Below, piece by piece: positions 9,701 through 27,052 of a stretch of 64,000 nt of DNA. The notes below the pieces were generated by a model. It saw only the letters and a list, made by a program, of their open reading frames with translations, did no database searches and had not been told where the DNA came from. The translations under genes and the position numbers were made by a program. Location: positions 345,935,751 through 345,999,750 of the forward strand of contig NC_135497.1 of the NCBI RefSeq assembly GCF_052857255.1, read 5' to 3'. How positions within the stretch are numbered: the stretch's first letter is position 1; each line of letters opens with the position of its first letter. Origin of the DNA: Amblyomma americanum. Taxonomy: Eukaryota; Arthropoda; Arachnida; Ixodida; Ixodidae.

Positions 9701-12700
9701 AGTAATAAGCTTTTTTCTGGATCATATTAAGTTCACCACCGTCCCTTTACCTCCCCCGTCCGGTCTCCATCACGAGAAACAGCGGCCGGTCACAGAAAGT
9801 AGCTTTTTTTTATTCTGCACAACTGCTCTAAAAACGATTGGTGTGAAGTTCGTCTTCTATTGATTCCGAATGATGGCGCGAAATTACACCTTGCACTGAT
9901 CGCAAGTTATAGAGCTAATTCAGGTATTGTTTTACCGGGTCTCCATTAGCGGTAAATAATGCAATTACGCGCTCCTATATTTTTTATTCTCCTTCATCGG
10001 TTCAAGGTAGTGCTATGCGCTATATTTAAAACAAATGACGCGAACTCGTCCTACTTGCGAACGGATGTACAGGCGACAGCCAAGCTGACGCATTTTGTCA
10101 TCCTACGTACCCTGTTTGCACTATATCCGCGAATTCTAGGCGAAGGAACTGATGGATGGGATGTGCCTTTCCTGTCTTCATAACGTACTCCTCTTCGCGA
10201 GTTTAAGCGTCACTCAGCACGAGTGTCCGAGTGCGCAGTTTGCGCTATGCGCAACAGTTAACGTGCCTTCCCTCTGCTCTTGTTATTACCGAAGCTATCA
10301 GAGAAGCTCATCTGGGCACTGGAGTACGATGACGACCGGCTTTTCCGTTTGAACCGAAGTCCCTATTAACTAGCTGTCCTCTCAGCGCACGTCCTTGCTA
10401 GCTCAGTGCGAAGCTAAACAAGCCGCCGCTTCTTTAGATTGTTCACGTTGGTATGGGAAGTATCTCGCTTGCCACCGGTCGCGTTTGCAACAGCCAAGCG
10501 ATCTTACAGCTGTAAGGGCTAAGGCCAGGCTCGTAATCAGAGAAAAACACCGCTAGGTTTTTTTTTAATGTGCTACGCAGATCTCCCATTTAAAACTGCC
10601 CGTAAAGGGCTTAACATTTACGGTCATAATTTACGGATATCTGCGACTCAACTGACAGACTATTAGATCTACGAGGGCATAAATTTTACGTGGCGAAATA
10701 GGCGATAGACCGCGGGCAGACTTTCATCGTGAGACCACAAAATTACGCCTTCCTTAGGTGATTAATAGATGCCTGCCCATAAAGACATAGTTGCACTCTG
10801 GTACACAGCATGCTAGTGCACTGGATGTTGGGAAGGCAAATAGGATAAGGAGATATACGTTAACACTGGAAGTTGCAATAACACGCGTGCGCATAAAAAC
10901 ACATAAATCTGTCTGGGGTCTTCCCTGGGGCGCTATTTACGACATGTCAGCAGAATAATTACAACGCGTCCTTAATGCGAAGTCGTTACAGAATAAGCAC
11001 GTGATCGACTTTCTGCGCTTGACGCGGGTTCGTAGCCGTCCACTGAGCGGAATTAGAAGGATGCAAAATAGCAAGAAGCGGGAAAAAGAGAAAACAATAA
11101 GCGCCCTGAACCTAAAGTGGAAAAATAGGGCGAGTTTTTGGATGCTACGCTCAGCCGGCTGCAAACAAAGTCACCCGATAGGAGGCGTGTGCCTCGCAGG
11201 CCGGCAAGCTGGGCCGGCGCAGCAGAGACGCGAAGGAAGGCTGCCCCCGTCCGCCATCTGGGTGGCGCGCAGCTGTACAGCCTGATCCGAGCCATAAAGC
11301 CGGGATCTCTCACGTTCGGCCGAGTAATACAGCCGCCACCGACCGCCGCCGGGTATTTTATTATCCAATGGACGCGCGAGACATAGGACCGGCGGCACAG
11401 AAAACAACAAAGGAAGTGGCTGAGATAAAGAAACGCTGGCGGGGTATTTTGACCCAAGGTCAAGGCCTGCGCTTCACGTACGGCCTTGAGCAACGCTAGA
11501 GATTACCCACCGATGGGATTCCCATTGGGCGCAAAGCAAAAAAAAAATAGTGGAGCATGATCGCCGCTTGCTCGCTGCGCCCGGTCGCTTTCAGAGACAC
11601 GGACGAAGGACAGTGTTAAGTCCGGAAGAGCCTGCGTACCAGAAAATGACAAAAAAACGTAGGATAACCCTATGCTAGAGCGTCTTTTTGGACTTCCCTG
11701 ACGCTACAATGGGCAACGATGGCGTACGCCCCTGCTTGGTCCCACGGCCAGCCTGCCGCTGACGCTTCTCGCCTTCGACACGGAGACCATGCTCCCGTAC
11801 ATAGTATGCAGTTGGCCACACATTAGTGCTGTGTACCGAGCAGTGCTATCTCGACTCGGTTTCTTTCACGCTTCGGAGTAGATGGACAAGGGGTCTGTCC
11901 TTTAATGACCCATCTGCCAAAATCTACAATTGAGTCTTGTAGGGGCGCCCCGATGCGCCATCAGAACCTCCGAGAATTAGTTGCGATCTCGGTGTATGCA
12001 GGCGAATTCAGTATCTGGACGTCTGCTGCGGCGCGGCGCGCTGTTCCGGCACATAGCGGAACCGGCACCTTGCTTTCTCCTTCAACAAGGATTCACTGTT
12101 TCACTAAAAAGTGCTCTTTCTGGCCACCCTGTCTCTACCGACGGCCACGCTGTTGCCCTCAGTCAGACTTCATGGCTTTCCAGGCGTGTACATCGACAGA
12201 GACCGCTCAAGTCTGAACGCTGCGCACGTGCTCAAGACTTGGTGTGCCGAGAATACCATCGCCAAGGATTACACCACTAGAGACACCGCTGTCGACTAAC
12301 CGAGTGCAAGTTAAGCTTGTACATTCTCTATGCCTGACCACTGCATGACTTTTTATTGCGCTAGCATTTATAGCGGCCATTCCCCGCATTTAGCCATTGT
12401 GTATTAGTCTTGCTTATGGCAGGTGGTCCACCTGGCCACCGAGCTGTGGGCAACCTGCTAAGGAATATGAAACCTTATGAAACCCCCTTCCATCATTTAC
12501 GATAAAGAAACCCTCACGTGTGTCTTTTTTTCCCAGGTCGTCCAAAAAAACCCGCGCAATACAAAATAAACCACGTGACTAACGCACTTGCGCGCCAAGA
12601 TCGTGCTGTTCTCAAGCGTGCTTTGAGCAAACGAAATCACCTGCATCCTTGCCTCGACGGCCTCGCACCAGCGGCAGGCCGATATGTTGGCGGCGGCGAC

Positions 12701-12744
12701 TCGCACCGTCATGTGTGCCACTGGCTGGCGCAGACGAGAGACCA
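9701..12744. other. no supported gene
   Basis: Short open frames only, with T-rich patches near 10560. A GC-rich portion at about 11180-11480 has frames up to 146 codons on both strands, with no family resemblance. From about 11890 the plus-strand frames lengthen and may be the decayed upstream part of the retroelement recognised at 12745. Confidence 0.4.
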
Positions 12745-12885
12745 CATCATTTCAAGTTTCTGCCGTTTCACAGCACTGTCGCTGGCGACGACCTCATCGA
12801 CAAGGCTTCGCGCACAGCTCCCGAAGCTGCACAGACTGCACAGACACCGTTATCGAGAACAGACGCTTGCGGAGACTGTCTTTGA
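12745..12885 (+). pseudogene. RNase H C-terminal fragment of a non-LTR retrotransposon
   Basis: One plus frame reads HHFKFLPFHSTVAGDDLIDK and then ASRTAPEAAQ...PLSRTDA. This is the end of the RNase H domain in LINEs of the I/Ingi/R1 type, where the consensus is a WLPGHxGIxGNxxADxxA stretch followed, in the tick elements I remember, by PLSRTDA. The conserved W, G and N positions are already changed, so the copy is dead. The frame breaks soon after. Long frames at 11905-12300 and 13117-13677 may be further remnants of the same element, but I cannot align them. Confidence 0.55.
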
Positions 12886-19975
<7,090 letters not shown>

Positions 19976-20145
19976 CAGACAAGGCAAATGAAATGAGGGG
20001 CTCGTTTGACAAGCACATGAAGGAAGCCAACAGTCACCGAAACCAAGGTGCACAGGGGAATGTTTCTATATTTTTCAATTTGTAGTGCCAGTCAGTGAAT
20101 TGGTATAAAGAAAATTACTTATAAAGCAGCAGAAAAAACAACCAT

Positions 20146-20221
20146 GCCGCAGGTGGGATCCGAACCCACGACCTCCGAATATCGCGTCCGGTGCTGTGCC
20201 AACTGACTGAGCTACGGCGAC
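20146..20221 (-). tRNA. tRNA-like sequence (tRNA pseudogene or SINE head)
   Basis: On the minus strand the 76 nt fold as a tRNA with segments 7-2-4-12-4-1-5-7-5-5-5-7-5-7. The acceptor stem GTCGCCG/CTGCGGC has one mismatch. The A box contains TAGCTCAGT, the anticodon stem CCGGA/TTCGG encloses a 7-nt loop, and the T arm GTGGG-TTCGGAT-CCCAC is perfect. The loop reads CGCGATA: position 33 is G, not U, and the D stem has a C-C mismatch, so it is unlikely to work in translation. The formal anticodon would be CGA. The intact A and B boxes suggest a Pol III-derived repeat. A TA/GA array lies about 35 nt upstream of its 5' end. Confidence 0.7.
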
Positions 20222-20252
20222 GGCTGCCCAATCTGATCATAGCGATATTAGC

Positions 20253-20255
<3 letters not shown>

Positions 20256-20320
<65 letters not shown>
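20256..20320. repeat. compound microsatellite (TA)n(GA)n
   Basis: About 43 nt of TA followed directly by about 22 nt of AG/GA. Confidence 0.97.
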
Positions 20321-21551
20321 CAACGTTACAAAGAGACAGAGGAGAAAGAGAAGCATCGATAAAGGGCGAGCAACTTTTTGTAGAAAGAGCCTGAATGGGA
20401 GGGGAAAGAATGAAGAAACCTTAACGACAGTACGGACAGCATGCCACCCCGCGGACAAAAGAGAAAGGGACGTGAGGAGAAGAAAACTGAAGTTGCGGAG
20501 ATGCGTCGCAGATCGACCACATGGCCAAAACGCAGCACAAGTGGCCGCGTTATGGCGGCGAGAAACAGCGGGCAGGGCGCTGAATGGACACACTGCGCAC
20601 GGGTCAAGAAGTTTCCATAAAAGGTCCAGAAGCATGCGAAGAAATGGGGGAGGAATTGCTGCGAGGTCAAGGTCATGAGGAAATTAAGAAAGATGAAGCA
20701 CAGGGCAAAGTTAGTGACTCAAAGAAAAAAGCCATTCGTATCAAAGTTTCGATAAGGCGACATTGAAGGTACCTGCAGGAGAAAAAGAGAAAATCAATTG
20801 CATTGCGAGCTATGTTACGGCGAGGAACTTGTTCATGCGATGACATGTAGATAGAAAGGGAGGCCGGAAATAAGCGGGTCAAGAGACTATTAGCTTGAGG
20901 CAGCAAAAAAATCGCGTACTGCAAACGACGAGTGCATGCAGAATGACATTTGTGTGAGAAGGAATATTTGTGCGCGAAGGACTGAAGAAACTAATGCCCC
21001 ACTGAAGCCGGAAAAACGCCGCAAAATAAAAAAATGGGGGAAGCGAACTAGTGTGAAAAAAATTGTTTGTGCGATGAGAACGAGACAAAGACATGGCGCT
21101 GCAAAGGAAAACGACGGGGGGCAAAAGGTCAGAAGAGAAGATCGATTGCAGGGTAAACACTAGCAGAGAAGTCAGTTCTGCTGCAAGCAATAACGGAGGA
21201 CAATTTATGTGCAGACAAGCAGCTCTACAAATAGCTTTTCCGCTCGCTTTCGTCGGCTTCCACGACCGAATGATCTGGGGCATTTGAGCAAGGAGCCGTG
21301 AATTATTACCACCTCCATCAAAGAAAACGTAACCCACCCAGAACAGTTACAATGACTGTTTCCAAGCAGCATGAGTCAAGCTTTATTTTTTTTACAAATG
21401 TGACACCATGCGTGCCTGACGGGCGTAGCCTCAAACAAATTGCTTACGCGACGTTTTAGCAAACTGGTGATACGTATCAACGAACTCTGACAACTTTTTT
21501 CAAGTCCTGATGTGCACGCAATGAGTCACAGAGCATATAAGACAAAAAAAA
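20321..21551. other. no supported gene
   Basis: Purine-rich plus strand with short frames on both strands. Nothing recognised. Confidence 0.45.
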
Positions 21552-21730
21552 AATTGGCGGTGGTGTAGCTCTGGTTAAACCTGGAGTGACGCGATAGCTA
21601 TAGCTGGCTGGGTGGAATATGGTCACGTGTCCATCCACGTGATGAGCCACGGATCCGCGCCGCCGGCTGCTGCTCCGCACCACGTGACCAACCACGTGAC
21701 ATCGTGGCGGCGCCGCCAGGCTGAAGGCTC
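21552..21730. repeat. dispersed E-box-rich repeat, copy 1
   Basis: This aligns closely with 63773-64000. Both start ATTGGCGGTGGT, continue TAGCTCTGGTTAAACC, then GGAGTGACGCGATAGCTA, and both carry several CACGTG palindromes. Copy 1 has four: two spaced by a short segment near 21625-21642 and two more near 21680-21698. TAGCTCTGGTT resembles a tRNA A box, but I find no convincing B box. Class unknown: SINE-like or MITE. Confidence 0.75.
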
Positions 21731-21989
21731 GAAATGCTACCGTAATGTACCTATCGCTACAAAATGGGCTCGAAGAAACTCGCTCCGGCCAGAAGGGTCC
21801 TGCATCGGTATAAAAAGTGAAAGAAACGCCACTAACAAACCGTTGATGGGCAGTTAGAAAAGATATGCTAACATTGCGAGATATTTTAAGCATGAAATTT
21901 GAAGGATACACTTAGGTTCCTCCTTAAAGGTTAATGGTTAATGCCCATATATGCGGAATTTGTCATTCGACCCCTTGGAGTCCTGGTAC

Positions 21990-22350
21990 CACTGCTCGCG
22001 CGGTGGTGCAGCGGTGCTGCCATTTTAGGAGAGTGTGAGACCCAGGTTGTTCTTCCTGAGCTACCTCTTGAGACCAATCATTAGTTTAACGATGAACAAT
22101 TTGCTCACAATCCAGTGGGAAGGTTCTCATGACGTCACAAGGCACGTGACTTAGAATGAGGTAACAAGTTCACTCGCCTATTTCTCGAACATGGCGGGCT
22201 GCGCACGGCCCCAGGATGGACGTAGGTCGGCCACCACGGGTGGAGAGGGTGGCCACCTGAGCCACCTTACCCCGGCCAGTTTTTGCTCACAGCGCCGGCG
22301 ACGACGGGTTCCGTGCAGAACGGGAGCCTTAACGCTTTTCCGTTAAAAAG
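21990..22350 (+). repeat. possible decayed tRNA-derived repeat
   Basis: GCGCGGTGGTGCAGCGGTG at about 21997-22015 resembles the head of a tRNA-derived SINE, and GTGTGAGACCCAGG about 25 nt later could be a worn B box. GC-rich sequence follows, ending near an AATAAA (about 22355). The assignment rests on these two short motifs only. Confidence 0.3.
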
Positions 22351-22834
22351 CTTGAATAAAGCCGACAAAACTTAAGAAAGCAAGCAAAAATAAAATTATG
22401 CTGAGTATCCACTGCACAAAGAGATGCACGTAGCCCGCAGGAAACATTCGATTTAGTTCTTTGTTTAGTTTGCCTTAAGACGACGAGCTAGCTATGCTGC
22501 TATCACGTCTGTAGCAAGGAAAACAACGTGGCCGAATGACAATTTAGGTGTGATGCCGCTGCATTTTTTATTGCAGAGAGCATGGGCTTTCGCGCTAGGA
22601 CGTTGATGTACCGGACTGCATGCCCTTCGACATGTCAGTGCAGTTTTTGAAGCACAAGGCATTGAAACGTGCAGAGCTCATAGCTTGTTTGCTTTCACAA
22701 GGTTGCCCGCGAGCTTACTTATGCTCAGGCATAGGCAAGCAATAATGAAAGAATAGCCAAAAATAATTTGTGAGCTTTAACTGCCTCTCTGAAGCGGGTA
22801 TAAAATTTCGTACAGCCATGGTTAGCATGTGGAG
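22351..22834. other. no supported gene
   Basis: Ordinary sequence without a recognisable feature. Confidence 0.45.
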
Positions 22835-22990
22835 CATGTATGCGGAACAAGTGCGTGTGAATACTGCATGGAAATAGTGCGCTTTACAAGTGCATGAAAG
22901 ACAGTGAGTGAAACAACACTGATCGAAACAATAGTGCATAAAGTTAGTGCGTGTGAACAAGTACACGGAACCTACACGCGGAAGTGTGAT
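22835..22990. repeat. degenerate ~14-bp tandem repeat
   Basis: Units of the form AAGTGCRTGTGAAA recur at about 22849, 22863, 22874, 22888, 22902, 22931, 22945 and 22959, so the spacing is close to 14 nt with a few slips. Units are strongly diverged. It looks like an old minisatellite and also explains the Cys/His-rich minus-strand frame across it. Confidence 0.55.
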
Positions 22991-23078
22991 AAATAAGCGC
23001 TGGGGTCTGAGCCCCATGCATTCTGCTTTTCTTTTATTTTGCATCGCGTTCTGAGGCTTCCATTGCACCTGTGGCAAT

Positions 23079-23103
23079 TGGACCCGTGGTTTTCACGGGT
23101 CCA
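23079..23103. repeat. perfect 10-bp stem hairpin
   Basis: TGGACCCGTG, loop GTTTT, CACGGGTCCA. No run of T follows and no gene is adjacent, so a terminator role is unlikely. Confidence 0.7.
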
Positions 23104-24499
23104 CTGGCCCGTGACTACGCATTTAGCGACATCTAGGCACCCATCTAGTCATCCGCACCATGTGACCGCCCCTTTGTCTCGCATAAAGAAGCACTAGACA
23201 CAGAAATTTAAAAAAAAAACAACTGAAAATAAAATAACAATAACCGCAATAATCCTGCGAGAAGCATTCTATGACCCAATACATAATATTTTAATTCATA
23301 TTGGCGATATATATCTATCGAACAAAATTTTGCATTATCTGGCCTGGTCCAAATGTTGACTGTCTTGCACGATCCTTGCACGTTGGCTTCTCCACATAAT
23401 TTAACCCATTGCAGAAAACCCAGCTTTAAAGAGCATATGAACAACTTTGCAGGATGGGCTTTCATGCACCATGCTTACGTAGTGAGCGCACATCGCGCGA
23501 TATCGCCCTCGCAAATAGGTTCAGTACAGCGAGATACGCGGCCGCTACCGGGGTCCACTGCACACGCGTAGATTGCCCTGAGGTCGCCAGATGGCGCTAG
23601 GTGCCGGCCAGCTCTCCGCACTCCTGCCGCATCGGGGCCAATCAGCGCATGCGAAGTGGCGGCGTGTGGAAGCGGATCGCGCCATGCTAAACCTCTCTAG
23701 TATAACCCAAGTACGTAGTCTCAAAACTACCTTCCTTCTTGGCTTGTATCGGGTACTATGAAGCTAGCATCAGCTCTTGTGAGCGTACAATGAAGCTGAT
23801 GGGCTCGTTGCTCAGTACCACGCCGGTCCGGTGGCAGGTCGCAGGTTTTAATCCCCGGCTCTGGACAGCGCTCTGTGCTTGTTTTTTTGGAGCCACTAAA
23901 AGACAGTGCCGGAGCGAGAACTGATAGACATAGCTGTTATATAGCTGATGCCATCTATGACCATTTGATGCCAATTAAACATCCAAGGGGCTAGGTGTCT
24001 GCGCAACGCACATTACATTTGTCGATGCAATTCCACGTGTTCACCCGTAATAGGGGGGCGCACGATATACTATACTATAATATACTATGCTATACTGCAT
24101 GCAGGGTCAATGTTAATAAATTTTCATGCGACATAAGCATTCAGAGCAGCGATGGCTACGCAGCAGCATAGTGTCGAATACGTGAATAACGATGACATGA
24201 ATGGCTTCTCAGTCTTTTTCTATGCCAACCTCTCAGCAAGCAGTTCGCACACATCGGACACACCTTCTTTCCATTCGCAAGGCTGTGAAGGAACTCGTTT
24301 AATTTGTCAAGGCAACTGGCCTCTTAGGATGCCTGTGGCTGTGTCCCACGGTTCCTTACGTGCATGTGTGCGCACTGTGCCCTTGCTTTCTTTCCCACAC
24401 CATTTAATCCTGTCCCGAGTACACGGTAAGAAACCGGATGCTAATCTGACGGACCTCTGAGCCTTTTACTCGAAAGCAGTGCTAGCGTCGACCCACCAC
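23104..24499. other. no supported gene
   Basis: Short frames only. A tRNA B-box-like GGTTTTAATCCCC lies at about 23846-23858 in a segment with a possible A box (GTTGCTCAGTACC) upstream. That is too weak to call. AGATGGCGCT occurs at about 23590. Confidence 0.4.
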
Positions 24500-24930
24500 C
24501 CTCCTCCCCCAGAAGTCTGACTTCTGTTGAAGTGAAGCCTCCAGCCAAGTCAGAAGCCTCCACCATAACCCTCCAGAAATACCACCCACCGGTCACCTCT
24601 CTATATCATACTCTAGGTAGAAAGCAGCCCGAGACGGGAGCGTGGATCCATCGTCCCACTTCACCCGCGCTCACCTTCACCCCCCAGAAGCCGCATACAT
24701 CACCCATACACACAACTGTAGCCTCTAGGAGCACCCCCACCTCCAACCCACCTCCCTCCTCCCTCCAGAAGGCATACACCCACTACAAGCACACGCAGCA
24801 GCAAAATTAAAAGTGACGGCGAAAGCGTGAAAGCCAGCTGCTCTCCAGGAGTACCACTCACCTCCCCACCCCGCACCCCTGACAAGGGGGCTGCCCTCCT
24901 CCAACCGGCACCCTCGACCCATTTGCGCCC
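24500..24930. repeat. C-rich low-complexity region with recurring CCTCCAGAAG
   Basis: The plus strand is dominated by C and A, with CCYCCAGAAR blocks at about 24506, 24570, 24681 and 24763 at irregular spacing. It gives a Thr/Pro/Ser/His-rich frame (24532-24810) that I take to be a by-product. Confidence 0.5.
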
Positions 24931-25139
24931 ACCTACACCCTCGAGATAAATTCTGTCTCGTGTGTGACGCCTCGGGTTATAGTAAAATAATCAAAGTAAT
25001 CATTGAGGGTAAATCCAACTGCTTTTGCAGAACCGTCACATTCGATGCCTGATCGTCCCGTAATTTTTCTTTCTTTCTCTTTTTCCGTTGTCTGTATGAT
25101 CAGTAGCTTAGGTGCAGGAGAAACGGTTGTCGCCACTGA

Positions 25140-25990
25140 GAGAGAGAGAGAAGAAGAGAAAACTTTAATGAGAGGAAAGGTGGATACGTCGGCAAGTAGA
25201 AATGTGACCCTGGCCTGCTGCTTCCCACTGGGGAAAGGGAGCAGAATAAAAGAAAGGAATAGACAGAATACAAGTGGCAGGTGATAACGTCGCAATGAAA
25301 TGAGCTGCAAAGAGTACCCGGACAATGCAGCTGTCACACGCAAACTGCATTGCACTCGTTCGTCGCGTATATTCTAAAGCACAACACACGCTACCCATGT
25401 CCTGCTCACATATGCACGCACATCACTAATACATGCTTCAGAAAAGTCCTATGCAAACACATCTTATACCAGCCAGGTATGCGCATACAGCTTTCGCAGT
25501 GTTAATGAGGCAGTGTACGTACATCTTCAGGTTTGGTTAGGTTTATGGGGTTTAACGTCACAAAGCGACTCACGCTATGAGGGATGCTGTAGTGGAGGGC
25601 TCCGGTAAATTTCGGCCACCTGGGGTTCTTTAACCTGCACTGACGTCGCACAGTACCTGGGCTTGTAGCATTTCGCCTCCATCGAAATGCGACCGCCGTG
25701 GCGGGGCAGCCGAGCACCGTAACCACTGAGCCACCGCGGCAGCTTCGTACATCTTCAGGAGTAAGCTTCAGGCACACATTCACACATCTCGGCACTGACG
25801 CGCATGCATATGTATGATCCGCAGTGTTAATCGTGTAGGCTATTCAGAGCTCTCTCACATGCTTCAGGGACGGGTATCTAGGCTTTTCTCCCATATAAAC
25901 TGCAGAACAGCCTTCGTCGCGCACCAGTGATCAATGACTTTCGCCCTGGCGCCCAATGAGTTTCCTCGGAGAGAGGGTGCGAGTCTACCC
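25140..25990 (+). repeat. unclassified dispersed repeat, copy 1 (split by a SINE)
   Basis: This matches 46785-47270 in the same orientation. Shared blocks include AACTTTAATGA (25160 vs 46788), an AGGTGATAACGTC/AGGTGGTGATGTC block (25280 vs 46900), GCAGTGTTAATCGTGTAGGCT vs GCAGTGTTAACCGTGTAGTCT (25822 vs 47082), and a block ending ACACCCTTCG/ACAGCCTTCG. It may be the 3' part of a LINE or an LTR-element internal piece. A SINE is inserted at 25532-25745. No coding sequence recognised. Confidence 0.6.
25532..25745 (-). mobile_element. tRNA-derived SINE (Ruka type) with perfect 14-bp target duplication
   Basis: On the minus strand it starts with a tRNA-like head (GCTGCCGCGGTGGCTCAGTG, the A box). 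It continues with a body holding the GTGCAGGTTAAAGAACCCCA and GGAGCCCTCCACTACAGC blocks, and ends in the GTTAAACCCC...AAACC tail. The 14-mer CGTACATCTTCAGG flanks it on both sides (25518-25531 and 25746-25759), so both ends and recent target-primed insertion are well supported. The tRNA part is damaged: the expected B box is partly lost. Ruka is the published SINE of ixodid ticks; the family assignment is from memory of its tRNA head and body. Confidence 0.88.
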
Positions 25991-26789
25991 CGTTCGATGG
26001 TAGCAAAATGTATGCGTTTAAAAGTTTATGTAAAGCACAGTAATGGAGTTAAAGAGATTAGTTATGAAGATAAGCGCTCCATATACATCTAAGACATAAC
26101 AATCCGAAAGACTAAGCAGACAGGAGAACCCTGGATAGCAATCGACGCTCATAACGGCGCATAAATTTGGGTGCCAGAATTACTCTTACTCCAGAGGACA
26201 CTTTACATAACTGTGTTAATGCCTACCCTGATGTCACTCGCTGGCCTCATCGTAGATCAGGGAAGCATCGTCGCGCAGCCACTGCTCCCTCTTCCGTGCT
26301 CTCTCCAACCAAAACCAAACGTCAACGCACGAGAGAACAGAGAAGGGAAGCCGCTCTTTCAGAACGCATCCGCGAACGACCCGCCCCAACTAATGCACCT
26401 GCAAGCGGACACCGACAAACAAGATCGCCAAACACACCGCCGCAGTTGCCCGCGCCCAACGACCGGCCACAGCATCGCCCGGGCTGCCCCAAGAGTTGGG
26501 TTCCAAGGCAGCGGCAGATTACCCCAGGGGAAAAGCGTGCCGGGAGTAGGGTACATTCGGATATGACCCTCGCTCGGGCTTGAGAGCCGCCCTGGGAACT
26601 CGGGCGGTGCTATCGCGAGAGCATCGTGAGGCAAGCTAAGAAACCCGCAGCGACGCCTGCGAGGGAGCGTTGGAATCCCGGCTGAGACTAAGCGGACTGA
26701 GCAGGAGTGGATTTAGTATAGGTATTCCGCCCTCTTTTGCTAGCCTGGTTTGAGTAGACAGAAAAAGCACAACTGGAGCCGCGTTTTAC
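25991..26789. other. no supported gene
   Basis: Plus frames at 26167-26583 reach 138 codons in two phases. The predicted residues are Arg/Pro/Gln-rich and match no family I know. Confidence 0.4.
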
Positions 26790-26803
26790 ATCAAATAGGA
26801 AGG

Positions 26804-27038
26804 GGCCGCCACGGCGGCTCAGTGGTTATGGTGCTCGGCTGCTGACCCGAAAGACGCGGGTTCGATCCCGGCCACAGCGGTCGCATTTAGATGGTGGCGA
26901 AATGCTGTAGTCTCGTGTACTGTGCGACGTTAGTGCACGTTAAAGAAGCCCAGGTAGTCAAAATTATCCGCAACCTCTACTAAGGCATCCTTCATAGTGT
27001 CAGTCGCTTTGGGACGTTAAATGCTATAAACCATAGCA
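26804..27038 (+). mobile_element. tRNA-derived SINE (Ruka type) with 14-bp target duplication
   Basis: The head GGCGGCTCAGTGGTTA (A box) and GGGTTCGATCCC (B box) lie 30-40 nt apart as in a tRNA. The body follows with GTGCACGTTAAAGAAGCCCA and the tail with GGGACGTTAAATGCTATAAACC. Flanks ATCAAATAGGAAGG (26790-26803) and ATCAAACAGGACGG (27039-27052) agree at 12 of 14 positions, an aged target duplication. This is the best-preserved copy of the family in the window and the one with both Pol III boxes intact. Confidence 0.9.
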
Positions 27039-27052
27039 ATCAAACAGGACGG

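Noticed and set aside
21477..21911. Minus-strand protein with a conserved counterpart at 63735-63953 (PPRCHVVGHVVRSS...).
   Set aside because: The similarity follows from the shared DNA repeat; flanking residues diverge at once and no family is recognised.
23840..23870. tRNA gene from GGTTTTAATCCCC.
   Set aside because: No pairing acceptor or anticodon stems could be found around it.
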